DNA from: Acidimicrobiia bacterium
GTDB lineage: Bacteria; Actinomycetota; Acidimicrobiia; UBA2766
NCBI GenBank assembly: GCA_020850945.1
Contig: JADZDR010000006.1
Span: 1-45,948, forward strand
Reading direction: 5' to 3'
Length of the DNA: 45,948 nucleotides
A model generated the notes under the pieces. That model searched no databases. It was not told the DNA's origin and saw nothing but the letters and a program-made list of their open reading frames with translations. The stretch's first letter is position 1. Each line of letters opens with the position of its first letter. A program made the position numbers and the translations under genes. This document shows positions 1 through 8,468 of the stretch, one piece after another.

Positions 1-536
1 GAGGCGAGGTCGCGGCCGAACGGCTTCTCGACGACGACCCGGCACTTCTTCGCGAGTCCGTGCTTGGCGAGCTGCTCCACGACCTGGCCGAAGAAGTTGG
101 GCGGGATCGCGAGGTAGAAGAGCGGGAAGCTCGACTTGAGGTCGGCGAGCTTGGCGGCAAGCGCCTCGAACGTCTTGTCGTCGGCATAGTTGCCGCACAC
201 GAAGTGGAGGTGACGCCGCATGTTGCGCCACGTCTTGTCACCCTTCAGGTCGAGGCCGTGGTTGCGGAGGGAGTCCTCTGCATAGTCGCGCATGCCTTCG
301 TCGTCCCATTCCGTGAGGGCGACGCCTATCACCGGGATGTCGAGCCGGCCGTCCTCCACGAGGCGGTACAGGGAGGGTATTACGAGCTTCTTGGCGAGGT
401 CCCCCGACGCGCCGAAGAGGACGAGGGCGTCGCACGACTCGTGCACGTGCTGCTGCCCCACGGTTGCGACGGCTGCCGTCGCCGCGTCGACCACCTGTTC
501 GGCTCCCGATTGGGCCTGCGTGACCGTCTCCGTCAT
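1..536 (-). CDS. zwf: Glucose-6-phosphate dehydrogenase, N-terminal part (cut by left window edge)
   Basis: Catalyses NADP(+)-dependent oxidation of glucose 6-phosphate to 6-phosphogluconolactone, the entry to the oxidative pentose phosphate and Entner-Doudoroff routes in the cytoplasm. About 178 codons are visible and the frame is open to the left edge, so the catalytic and C-terminal dimer regions lie outside. The dinucleotide-binding motif LFGASGDLAKK sits near residue 41, and EKPFGRDL, conserved near the substrate site, ends the visible part. A 35-residue Ala/Val/Gln-rich lead precedes the fold. The start is the ATG at 536, with a GGGGGA purine run just upstream. It is divergent from the EEP-family gene at 634. 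Family assignment is very secure; full length cannot be seen. Confidence 0.95.
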   Translation of the reverse strand, partial: MTETVTQAQSGAEQVVDAATAAVATVGQQHVHESCDALVLFGASGDLAKKLVIPSLYRLVEDGRLDIPVIGVALTEWDDEGMRDYAEDSLRNHGLDLKGDKTWRNMRRHLHFVCGNYADDKTFEALAAKLADLKSSFPLFYLAIPPNFFGQVVEQLAKHGLAKKCRVVVEKPFGRDLA

Positions 537-633
537 GTCTTCCCCCGTGGGATCGTGCGTGTCCCGGCACGCGCACCCTACACCCGTCTCCCGCGGTCCC
601 GGACGGGAGCGGGACGTGGTAGACCCCGGGGTC

Positions 634-1446
634 ATGGAAGGCCTCACGCGTGTCATGACCCTGAACATGTGGAACGTCGGGGGTCCGCTCGACGAGCGCA
701 TCCGTGAGGCGAGGCTCTGGGTGGAGATGCTCGAGCCCGACGTCGTCTGCTTCCAGGAGCTCGTCGTGCGCGAAGGCGATCCCGCAACACACTGGGGTAT
801 CTGGGACGGCCTCGGCTACGAGCTCGTGTTCTGCCGCATGATCCCCTTCGGCGATGCCGGGGACTTCGGCAACGGCATCGTGACGCGTCTCCCCGTCATC
901 GCCTCGGCGGAGGTGAGGCTGCCCGGTCTCGACAGGGAGGAGAACCGGCACGTGCAACATGCCGCGGTGACGCTGCCCACAGGCCAGACGATGCACGTCT
1001 TCAACACGCATCTGAACTGGCGGCTCGACGAGGGCTACGTGCGCCAGCGCCAGGTGCAGGCAATCCAGGAGTTCGTGGACGTCACCGTCGGCGACGTGCC
1101 TGTCGGGGCGCAGCCCCCCGTCCTCTGCGGCGATTTCAACGCGACGCCCGAGTCGGCCGAGATCGCCTACCTGGCCGGGTTCCACACCCTCGATGGGCGC
1201 AGTGTCGCGTGGCAGGACGCGTGGCGGGCCGCAGGTTCGGGTGACGGGCTCACGTGGGACAACCGCAACCCCTTCGCGACCAAGGACCACGAGCCACGGC
1301 GCCGCCTCGACTACATCTGGGTCGGGTTACCGGACCAGACGAACGGGCGGGGACGTGTGCTCCATGCCCGCCTCGTCTGCGACGTGCCTCTCACCGGCAC
1401 GTACGCCTCAGACCACCTCGGGGTCATGGCCGAGATCACGGTCTGA
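634..1446 (+). CDS. Endonuclease/exonuclease/phosphatase (EEP) family hydrolase
   Basis: A metal-dependent phosphoesterase of the DNase I-like EEP superfamily, 270 aa, with no signal peptide. The family signatures occur in order: LNMWN near the start, CFQE with the metal-binding Glu, NTHLNW, CGDFNATPES (the GDFNA motif), RLDYIWV and SDHLGV with the catalytic His. All core catalytic residues are present, so the enzyme should be active. The superfamily covers nucleases, sphingomyelinases and inositol phosphatases, and the sequence does not tell which substrate applies. The ATG at 634 was chosen because it precedes the fold by only about 10 residues; a GTG at 616 and an ATG at 655 are in-frame alternatives. 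The gene ends 5 nt from the convergent acyl-CoA dehydrogenase, leaving no room for a conventional terminator. Confidence 0.9.
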   Translation: MEGLTRVMTLNMWNVGGPLDERIREARLWVEMLEPDVVCFQELVVREGDPATHWGIWDGLGYELVFCRMIPFGDAGDFGNGIVTRLPVIASAEVRLPGLDREENRHVQHAAVTLPTGQTMHVFNTHLNWRLDEGYVRQRQVQAIQEFVDVTVGDVPVGAQPPVLCGDFNATPESAEIAYLAGFHTLDGRSVAWQDAWRAAGSGDGLTWDNRNPFATKDHEPRRRLDYIWVGLPDQTNGRGRVLHARLVCDVPLTGTYASDHLGVMAEITV

Positions 1447-1451
1447 GCCAG

Positions 1452-2621
1452 TCAGGCGTGGGCTTCCGCCCAGGTCTTGCCGGCCTCGACGTCGATGTCC
1501 TTGGGCAGACCGAGGACACGTTCGCCGATGATGTTGCGCTGCACCTCGGCCGTACCACCGCCGATCGTGAGGGCGGGAGCGAACAGGTAGCCGTGGTTCC
1601 ACATGGCGTTGTTGAACAGGGCGGCGCGGGGAGTGGCGCCGACGGGGTCGTTGAGCATCGCGGCCGAGCCGGCGAGGTCCTTGGCGAGAGCGAAGACGTG
1701 CTTGCCGTGCTCGTCGGCGAGGGCCTTGCGGATCGAGGCCTCGGGGCCGGGCTCGCGCCCTGCGACAGCGGCCGACACGGTCCTGAGACGGATCAACCGC
1801 AGGACCTCGCTCTCCGCCCAGACGTGGGCGATCCGCTGGCGCAACATCGGATCGTCGACTCCGCCGGAGTCACGCGCGAGCGTGAGCAGATCCTGCGCAG
1901 TCGGGCCCTGACCCCACAGGGCACCTTCGCCGGAGAGGGACACACGCTCGTTGCCGAGCGTGACCTTGCCGAGTGACCAGCCCTTGTGAACCTCACCCAC
2001 GACGTTCGCGGCCGGGATGCGCACGTCGTCCATGAACACCTCGTTGAACGTGTGCGTGCCCGTCATCTCGATGATCGGTCGGATCTCGATACCGGGTGTG
2101 TCCATCGGGCAGACGAAGTACGTGATCCCCTCGTGCTTGGGCGCATCGGGGTTCGTGCGGGCGAGAAGGATGCCGAAGCGGGAGAACTGTGCCATCGACG
2201 TCCAGATCTTCTGGCCGTTCACCACCCACTCGTCGCCGTCCCTGACCGCACGCGTCGAGATGTTCGCGAGATCGCTGCCCGCCCCGGGTTCGCTGAAGAG
2301 CTGGCACCAGATGTCCTCGCCGGTGAGGATCTTGGGGAGGTAACGGGCTTTCTGCTCCTCCGTGCCGGCGTAGATCAACGTCGGCCCCGCCCAACCGACC
2401 CCGATCACGTTCTGGGGTTTGGGCACACTGGCCCGCTTCAACTCCTCGTCGATGACGATCTGCTGGATCGGCGTCGCGTCGAGACCGTACGGTTTCGGCC
2501 AATGCGGGGCGACGAGGCCGCGCTCTGCCAGCAGCTTGGGCGTCGGGTTCGGGTTCTCGTCGAGCCACGCGCGGATCTCGGCTCGGAACTCCTCGGCCTC
2601 GGGCGGCATGTCGAAGTCCAC
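1452..2621 (-). CDS. Acyl-CoA dehydrogenase (FadE-like)
   Basis: FAD-dependent alpha,beta-dehydrogenation of an acyl-CoA thioester, 389 aa, close to the usual length. The N-terminal helical domain is followed by the FAD/substrate stretch QLFSEPGAGSDLA (near residue 120) and the second signature GGGTAEVQRNIIGERVLGLP near the C-terminus. In medium-chain enzymes the catalytic Glu directly precedes the Gly-Thr of this last motif. Here that position is Gly (IGGGT), so the base must come from another position, as in isovaleryl-CoA-type enzymes, or the protein needs a partner. It lies downstream of a solute-binding lipoprotein and an MDR dehydrogenase on the same strand with a gap of about 110 nt, suggesting loose co-expression. 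Substrate unknown; family assignment secure. Confidence 0.93.
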   Translation of the reverse strand: MDFDMPPEAEEFRAEIRAWLDENPNPTPKLLAERGLVAPHWPKPYGLDATPIQQIVIDEELKRASVPKPQNVIGVGWAGPTLIYAGTEEQKARYLPKILTGEDIWCQLFSEPGAGSDLANISTRAVRDGDEWVVNGQKIWTSMAQFSRFGILLARTNPDAPKHEGITYFVCPMDTPGIEIRPIIEMTGTHTFNEVFMDDVRIPAANVVGEVHKGWSLGKVTLGNERVSLSGEGALWGQGPTAQDLLTLARDSGGVDDPMLRQRIAHVWAESEVLRLIRLRTVSAAVAGREPGPEASIRKALADEHGKHVFALAKDLAGSAAMLNDPVGATPRAALFNNAMWNHGYLFAPALTIGGGTAEVQRNIIGERVLGLPKDIDVEAGKTWAEAHA

Positions 2622-2731
2622 CGTCGTCCTCTCGTGTCGGCTGTGACTGCTCTCCTGTGCCCCCGATTCAAGAGGGCCCGGGGCTGTGAACGCCAGCTTG
2701 ATGCGCCACGCATCACGACAGGGTGAGACGG

Positions 2732-4258
2732 TCAGGCTCCGCAGAGCCCGTCCTTGGGCTCTGGTACGGACTCGTCGAGAGCCTCCAGATCCTCGGGACT
2801 GAGAGCCGAAGCGAGCGTCTTCGCGTCAGCGGACACCTTCTCGATGGCGGCGTAACGTTCGGGGCCGGCCTGGGCGACTATCGCGTCCTTGCGGGACGTG
2901 ACAGCCTGGTACCAATCGTCGGCGAGCTCGGGCAGGACGGCAGCGGACGGAGTCGGTGCACCGTCGGCGAAGAGCGATTTCTCTATCTCTACGCGCGCTT
3001 CCTCGAGGGCGGGGATCGAGCGCGGGTCGGGATCGTAGAGGACGTGTCCGTCCTGGAAGCGGGCAACCCACGTCTCGGCCGCCGGCTCCGTGGTCGCGAG
3101 GTGGTCGTCCACGTCCCACTTGATACCGCGGGCGACAGGCTTGAATCCCGTCTGCGTGCGTTCGAGCTCGGGGATCACGAGCCGGGGATCCGTGGAGTCG
3201 AGATCCCTCACGACGTCGAGCCAGATGGTGGTGAGCTCGAACGCAGGCAGTTCGAGGCCGGGGTAGTCAGGTGCGGCGTTCGCGCCGACCTTGACGGCGC
3301 GAACGCCGCAGTCCCTGAAGTAGCCGAAGAGCCAGCGCAGGAACTCGGGATCGACCTGGTCGGCGTCTCCGGTGTGGGGCAGCGTGAGCAACGTCCCGTT
3401 CGTGAGCTCCTGGCCGAGCTCGCGGTATGAGCGCATGTAGAGGGTCTCGACACCGGCCACCTGGGGATGCCAGCCGATCGAGTCGGCAGCCTGCACGGCC
3501 CGGGCTGCGTCGGCACCGAGGCCGAGCACGACCATCACCTGCGCGCCGGAACGCTGCAGGGCCTGGATCTGCGCCGAGACGTCCACCTGGCCGGTCGCGA
3601 AGTTCTCGATCGCGACCGGTTCCACACCCCGGGCCACCAGCGCCGCTTTGAACTCGCCGACAGCGGTCTCGGCGATGAGGTCGTCGGAGGCAAGGATTCC
3701 GATCGCCCTGTCGCCCCGTACGTTCACGAGGTGCTCGGCGAGGACCTCGACCGAGCTCTGGGCGGGAGGCTTGAAGCCGAATACGTTCGGGGCGACCATG
3801 GCGTCGAGGTCGACGGGCAAGGCGATGGGCAGGAACACGGGGACACCGAGATCGGCGAGGAAGCGGGGACTGAGACCGCCGAGGACCGGCGAGTCCAGGA
3901 CGATCGCATCCACATGATCACGATCCACGAGCTTGGAGAGGCAGGTCTTCTCCGTGGACGGCCGGAACTCGCCGTCGCACATGACCACTTCGACATCCTT
4001 GCCGAAGACACCGCCCTTCGCGTTCCGCACGTCCACGGCGTACAGGACTCCGTCCCGGACGGCGTTGCCGACGTACGAGAGGTCACCGCTGAACGCGCCC
4101 ACGATCCCGATGCGCACGGCACCGTCGTCCTCGAACGCCCGCGTCTCACCCGCCTGCTCCCCCGGTGGTGAGCAGGCCGCGATCAGGACCGCGATGAGGA
4201 CGCTGAGGAGCGTGATCCGGTGAATGAGCATCTGACGGCTTGAGGATCGGTCACTCAT
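2732..4258 (-). CDS. Type I periplasmic-binding lipoprotein (branched-chain amino acid ABC transporter family)
   Basis: A 508 aa extracellular solute-binding lipoprotein. The N-terminus has a hydrophobic stretch after MLIHRI and a lipobox ending LIAAC followed by SPPG, so the mature protein should start at a lipidated Cys. The remainder has the bilobed LivJ-like fold: VRIGIVGAFSGDLSYVG, then a substrate-transported-into-lobe pattern (AIGILASDD, VMVVLGLGADAARAVQAA). The C-terminal 100 residues extend beyond the usual 380-420 aa. The start is the ATG at 4258; the open frame continues upstream, but that part is an antisense shadow of the next gene. No permease or ATPase gene is adjacent, so it must work with components encoded elsewhere or act as a sensor. 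The ligand cannot be read from the sequence. Confidence 0.88.
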   Translation of the reverse strand: MSDRSSSRQMLIHRITLLSVLIAVLIAACSPPGEQAGETRAFEDDGAVRIGIVGAFSGDLSYVGNAVRDGVLYAVDVRNAKGGVFGKDVEVVMCDGEFRPSTEKTCLSKLVDRDHVDAIVLDSPVLGGLSPRFLADLGVPVFLPIALPVDLDAMVAPNVFGFKPPAQSSVEVLAEHLVNVRGDRAIGILASDDLIAETAVGEFKAALVARGVEPVAIENFATGQVDVSAQIQALQRSGAQVMVVLGLGADAARAVQAADSIGWHPQVAGVETLYMRSYRELGQELTNGTLLTLPHTGDADQVDPEFLRWLFGYFRDCGVRAVKVGANAAPDYPGLELPAFELTTIWLDVVRDLDSTDPRLVIPELERTQTGFKPVARGIKWDVDDHLATTEPAAETWVARFQDGHVLYDPDPRSIPALEEARVEIEKSLFADGAPTPSAAVLPELADDWYQAVTSRKDAIVAQAGPERYAAIEKVSADAKTLASALSPEDLEALDESVPEPKDGLCGA

Positions 4259-4296
4259 CGTATGCGATGACGCGAGGCGCGTTCCTGCCCACGCAT

Positions 4297-5295
4297 TCAG
4301 AGCTCGAGCACGATCTTGCCGAGGACGGAGCCGCGCAGGAGGTGGGCAAACGCCTCGGTGGCGGCGGCGACCGGGTACACGGCTGCAACGGCGGGATGAA
4401 TGTCCCGCACCTCCACGAAGCGAAGCAGATCCTGCAACTCGTGGAGTGAACCCATCGAGACACCGATGATGCGCAGGCGGCGCCAGAAGACGCGCCGCAG
4501 ATCGGCCGGGGGATCGGCGCCGGACGTGGCGCCTGCGACGACGACTGTGCCGCCGGGCCGCAGCGCGCGGAGGCTCTGCGCCCACGTCTCCTCTCCCACG
4601 CTCTCGAGGACGACGTCGAACTCGCCACCGTGGACCCTCTTCGCGTCGTCCTCGACAGTGACCACCTGTTCGGCACCGAGAGCCTCGAGCGCGTTCGCGA
4701 CATCTGGCCGGCGTACCTGCGCCACCATGCGGGCACCGAGGGCCGCGCCGAGCTGTAGGGCGGCGACCCCGACCCCACCGGTCGCTCCGGTCACCAGCAC
4801 AGTCGCGCCCGGGGAGACCTCGGCCTCACGCAACATCGACCACGCCGTGAGCCATGCAGACGGCAGGCACGACGCCTCGACGGGTGTGAGGTTCGCAGGG
4901 GCATCGAGGACATGCGCCGCCGGTACGGCCACCAGAGGGGCCATCGTGCCGTCGCGCCCCTCGCCGAGAAGCGTGAGGCGCCGGCAGAGCGATGCGTTGC
5001 CGACCCGGCAACCGTGGCAGCGCTCAGGATCACAACACGGGACCAGCGGGTACAGGACCTTGCCCCGTCCGGCTCCGTCCGAACCGAGTACCACCGGGAA
5101 GCGGTGCGCAACGGAGCCGACACCTTGCAGCGTCCAGAGATCGTGGTGGTTGAGGGCGGCTGCCTCGACCTCAACGACGACCTCGTCAGTGCCGGGTACC
5201 GGCATCGCGGCCTCCACGACGGCGAGCCCGGCGAGGGGGTCACCCTCGACCACCCCCGTTGCCACCACCGCCCTGTCCAAACCTGATTCGCTCAT
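4297..5295 (-). CDS. Zinc-type alcohol dehydrogenase / MDR-family oxidoreductase
   Basis: Medium-chain dehydrogenase/reductase of 332 aa. An N-terminal GroES-like domain contains AALNHHDLWTLQG and LGSDGAG. A cysteine cluster follows near residue 90 (C-x5-C-x2-C-x7-C), consistent with the structural zinc site. The Rossmann domain has LVTGATGGVGVAALQLG near residue 160 for NAD(P)H. The usual catalytic-zinc cysteine (GHE/CxD region) is not obvious, so it could be a zinc-poor quinone-oxidoreductase-like member. The ATG at 5295 fits the family N-terminus; the larger open frame to 5502 runs antisense into the next gene. Divergent from the split-barrel gene by 57 nt and 38 nt upstream of the solute-binding lipoprotein. 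Confidence 0.9.
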   Translation of the reverse strand: MSESGLDRAVVATGVVEGDPLAGLAVVEAAMPVPGTDEVVVEVEAAALNHHDLWTLQGVGSVAHRFPVVLGSDGAGRGKVLYPLVPCCDPERCHGCRVGNASLCRRLTLLGEGRDGTMAPLVAVPAAHVLDAPANLTPVEASCLPSAWLTAWSMLREAEVSPGATVLVTGATGGVGVAALQLGAALGARMVAQVRRPDVANALEALGAEQVVTVEDDAKRVHGGEFDVVLESVGEETWAQSLRALRPGGTVVVAGATSGADPPADLRRVFWRRLRIIGVSMGSLHELQDLLRFVEVRDIHPAVAAVYPVAAATEAFAHLLRGSVLGKIVLEL

Positions 5296-5352
5296 GCGAG
5301 GACTCTTGCACGACACAGCGGTCGCGTGGCGGCACCGTCTACGATCGGCAAC

Positions 5353-5823
5353 ATGTCGAGACGTGACCTCATCAGGATGACGCAAGAGGAGCAGGCAGCG
5401 TTCCTCGCCGCACCCCGCACTGCCGCACTCACCACCCACGGGTCGAACGGCTACCCGCACACGACGGCCATGTGGTACGCCGTCATCGACGGACTCGTCC
5501 ACTTCGCGACCTACGCGAAGTCGCAGAAGATCCGGAACCTCGAAGTCGACCCCCGCTTGTCCGTCCTCGTGGACGACGGCGACAGCTACGAGACGCTGCG
5601 CGGTGTGCTCATCCAGGGGGATGCCGACCTGGTGCGCGACCCCGCCCTCGCCGGCGACGTCATGGTGGCGATGTCAGGCCGATACTGGGGTCTCGACGTG
5701 GGGGCTGCGCCCGCCGACGCCCTCGCCGTCGTGCGCGAGCGGGGTGCGAAGCGCGTGGTCATTCGCGTGCGTCCCGTCCATATCGCCACATGGGACCACG
5801 CGAAACTCGCGGGCGTCTACTGA
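5353..5823 (+). CDS. PPOX-class split-barrel oxidoreductase, probably F420- or flavin-binding
   Basis: A 156 aa pyridoxamine-5'-phosphate-oxidase-like split barrel. Sequence marks are AALTTHGSNGYPHTTAMWYAV, with the typical strand-turn-strand start, and YAKSQKIRNLEVDPR near residue 57, where the Lys and Asn-Leu positions resemble the phosphate grip of actinobacterial F420H2-dependent reductases (FDOR-B). These proteins usually reduce or bind flavin, F420 or heme-related ligands; the true substrate is not visible. The ATG at 5353 fits the family start; an in-frame GTG at 5326 would add nine residues. It converges on the SMP-30 gene with only 10 nt between stops. Confidence 0.85.
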   Translation: MSRRDLIRMTQEEQAAFLAAPRTAALTTHGSNGYPHTTAMWYAVIDGLVHFATYAKSQKIRNLEVDPRLSVLVDDGDSYETLRGVLIQGDADLVRDPALAGDVMVAMSGRYWGLDVGAAPADALAVVRERGAKRVVIRVRPVHIATWDHAKLAGVY

Positions 5824-5833
5824 GCATCCCGGA

Positions 5834-6775
5834 TCAGATCACGTGGGCCAGAGGCGCGCCACCGCGTGGCCAGTCGGCTGCGACGAGCCGTCCCGTACCC
5901 GAGAGCGTGATGTAAGCCGTCGTCTCAGCCGGGGTTCCCGGCGCCCCGAAACAGATGTTCGTGACCAGCGGATCGGCGAACGGCACGTGCTCGAGGTCGC
6001 TCCCGTCCGCGGCGATGCGCGTGATCCCTCCCTCGACCAGGGTCGCGACCGCGACGGTGCCGTCCGCTTCGACGGCAAGCGAGTCGAACATGGCCCGGCC
6101 GCTCCCGGCGGCGACGAATGCGCCGAGTGTCGGCTGGTCCGGCATCAGCACCTCGACCACACCCGGTTCCGTGACGTTCCAGGCGAAGAGGCGGCACGTG
6201 CCGGTCTCGGCCACGTACACACGTCGTCCGCCCGGCGCGAGTCCGACCCCGTTCGGCCTGTCCAGGGGATAGACCACTTCGCGGATCTCGGATCCGTCGA
6301 CCCGCGCCCAGTACAGCCCACCCAGATCGCGATCGCGGGCGCGGGTCTTGCCGTGGTCGGTGAACCAGAACCCGCCTGCGCCGTCGAACACGATGTCGTT
6401 CGGGCCGCGCAGGGGATGCGCGTCGCACTCGGCATAGAGGATGTCCACGGATCCCGTCTCGATGTCGACGCGCTCGATGCGGCCGCCCGACCAGTCCGAC
6501 GGCTGGTTCCCCGGTACGAGCACACCCATGCGCTCGTGCCACTCGAAACCACCGTTGTTGCAGACGTAGGCCGCCCCGTCCGGCCCGATCGCCACACCGT
6601 TCGGGCCACCCCCGCACTCGGCCACCACGTCGACAGCCCCGTCCGACCCCACACGCACGAGAGTCCCGCGTGCGATCTCGACGAGGAGGATGGATCCGTC
6701 CCTACATGCCACCGGCCCCTCCGGAAAGGCGAGTCCGGAGGCGATGTCCCTCTGCTCCACTTCGGCGATCTCCAT
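5834..6775 (-). CDS. SMP-30/gluconolactonase family protein
   Basis: A six-bladed beta-propeller lactonase-like protein of 313 aa. The metal-site residues expected in the family can be placed: Glu in AFPEGPV near residue 18, Asn in DRPNGVGL, and Asp in AMFDSLAVEADG. Repeated blade motifs such as NDIVFDGAGGFWFTDHG and GVAIGPDGAAYVCNNGG are clear. Family members hydrolyse sugar lactones or organophosphates. It lies 22 nt downstream of the glycosidase-like gene, so it is probably the last gene of a three-gene unit and may act on a sugar acid released by the upstream enzymes; that link is inference. Confidence 0.9.
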   Translation of the reverse strand: MEIAEVEQRDIASGLAFPEGPVACRDGSILLVEIARGTLVRVGSDGAVDVVAECGGGPNGVAIGPDGAAYVCNNGGFEWHERMGVLVPGNQPSDWSGGRIERVDIETGSVDILYAECDAHPLRGPNDIVFDGAGGFWFTDHGKTRARDRDLGGLYWARVDGSEIREVVYPLDRPNGVGLAPGGRRVYVAETGTCRLFAWNVTEPGVVEVLMPDQPTLGAFVAAGSGRAMFDSLAVEADGTVAVATLVEGGITRIAADGSDLEHVPFADPLVTNICFGAPGTPAETTAYITLSGTGRLVAADWPRGGAPLAHVI

Positions 6776-6797
6776 TTCGTTTCGCTACGGCCAACCG

Positions 6798-8468
6798 TCA
6801 CCCGAGCCCGTAGGACGCGAGGAGGCCACGGGCGAGAAGACCCGAGCCACCCGCGAACGCCGCGCCTGCCTCGACTGTCCCTGCATCCGGGTCGAAGGCG
6901 ACACAGGCGAGGCCGCTGCCACCGTCGAAACCGGCCGCCTCCGCGAGATTGCGGGCGGCGACCGACCGCTCGTGCCCCGGCGGCCACGCGAGGAGGGAGT
7001 CGGCGAGTGCCACGGTGGACGTACCGGCCGTCCCCGGCATCCGCTGGCCCGGATACCTGCCGTCAGCATGCGCTGTGTTGCCACTCGACGTGAGCTCGTC
7101 CACGGTGCGGATCCACGCCGACTCGAGTTTCGGTTCGAGCACACCGAGGCGGGGTAGCGAGAGGATCCCGGCAACGGGATCATCCCACGTGAACGCCTGG
7201 CCTTCGTCACCGACCGCACCGACGAGCCATCCGTCCCGCACGAAGGTCTCGTGCCAGACCGACCGCAACATCTGGACTGCTCGTGTGTTCTCGATGATCT
7301 TGCGATCCTTCAGGATCTGGTAGGCGGCGACGGCCATCGCATTCGGCACGGAGAGAAAGCGGCCGGGCGGCTCCTCCCCCGCGGGCGCGAGCTCCGTCCG
7401 AAACAGCCCCGCACCCGGATCGTGCCACTGCGGCAGGACCTCACCGACCGCCATGAGAGCATCCTGCACGTCCGGCTCCGCGAGGATCTCTTCTCCGGCG
7501 AGCCGCACGTATGCGTGGATGCCGAGGGCTACGTCAGCCGCCTGGTCCAGCATGAAACCTGCCTCGACGACCCCTCCGACGAGATCGAGGGTGTGGGTGC
7601 CGATGTTGTCACGCACGAGGCGGCACGCCGCGAGCAGACCCACGCGGGCCAGCTCCGGCTCCGATATCGCCAGCGCCGGCAGAGCCCACCGGAACCAGTC
7701 ACGTGCACGGAACATCCCTCCCATGTCGTTGCGTGGCGACCGCGAGATCACCGGTAACCACTCGCCGGTGTCGACCGCCCGGCCGAGTGACGCGATGCGA
7801 CAGAACCAGAGGTTGTCTGCCGTGCGGCGGCTCGATCCCGCAGGCATGACCGGAGCCGAGTCGCTGCTTTCACGAACGGAGCGTCGCAGGGACGGCGCGG
7901 CTCCGATCGCAGCGTCGGCCGTCGCGCCCACCGTGACGTGCACCGGTCCTGCCGCCTCGAGCGTGACCCGCAGGGGTGCCCCCGTGTCGACGCGGACATC
8001 GGAGGCGGTGTCGTGATCCACGCCCTCCACGACGAGCCCGCTCACGTCGCCGTGCGGGGCAAGTGCGAACGCACCCACAGGCGTGGTTCCGACTGCCTCG
8101 AATGCCAGGATCCTGCGCCACGCGTCCCAGGATGCCGCTGGGGTGGACGCGATCCAGCGTGCCGTCAGCGCGTGCCGGATCGCACCCCCGAAGTTCACCG
8201 TGATGTGGAGCCTCGCGCCTTCGATCGTGAATCCACGATGGCGCCGGCGCATGGTGATCCCGACGCCCGCCCCCCGCACACCGATCAGCACGTCCCCGGC
8301 GCCGGCAAGGCGAAGGAGGCCACGCTGCGCCTCGGAGAGGAGGACGAGCTCGGGGATCTGGAGCGTTTCTCGGCTCCTGCTCGAACCGGGCAGGAACACC
8401 CAGTCGTTCCCGTCCGGTAGACCCCACCACGGCACGGGCTGGGCCGGTCGGGGCAGCTCGGCACTCAC
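6798..8468 (-). CDS. Six-hairpin (alpha/alpha) glycosidase-like protein, debranching-enzyme/GH125-like
   Basis: A 556 aa protein. Roughly residues 1-210 look beta-rich, with a glycosidase-like N-terminal sandwich. From about residue 235 a helical toroid begins, with NDMGGMFRARDWFRWALPAL, which resembles the substrate-loop region of glycogen debranching enzymes and GH125 exo-alpha-mannosidases, followed by repeated helical hairpins. No signal peptide is seen, so a cytoplasmic location is likely. Catalytic acids cannot be assigned with certainty. The start overlaps the stop of the class V PLP enzyme by 4 nt, implying translational coupling, and the SMP-30 gene follows. The glycoside hydrolase label is by pattern only; the protein could be a non-catalytic toroid or a lyase. 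Confidence 0.5.
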   Translation of the reverse strand: MSAELPRPAQPVPWWGLPDGNDWVFLPGSSRSRETLQIPELVLLSEAQRGLLRLAGAGDVLIGVRGAGVGITMRRRHRGFTIEGARLHITVNFGGAIRHALTARWIASTPAASWDAWRRILAFEAVGTTPVGAFALAPHGDVSGLVVEGVDHDTASDVRVDTGAPLRVTLEAAGPVHVTVGATADAAIGAAPSLRRSVRESSDSAPVMPAGSSRRTADNLWFCRIASLGRAVDTGEWLPVISRSPRNDMGGMFRARDWFRWALPALAISEPELARVGLLAACRLVRDNIGTHTLDLVGGVVEAGFMLDQAADVALGIHAYVRLAGEEILAEPDVQDALMAVGEVLPQWHDPGAGLFRTELAPAGEEPPGRFLSVPNAMAVAAYQILKDRKIIENTRAVQMLRSVWHETFVRDGWLVGAVGDEGQAFTWDDPVAGILSLPRLGVLEPKLESAWIRTVDELTSSGNTAHADGRYPGQRMPGTAGTSTVALADSLLAWPPGHERSVAARNLAEAAGFDGGSGLACVAFDPDAGTVEAGAAFAGGSGLLARGLLASYGLG

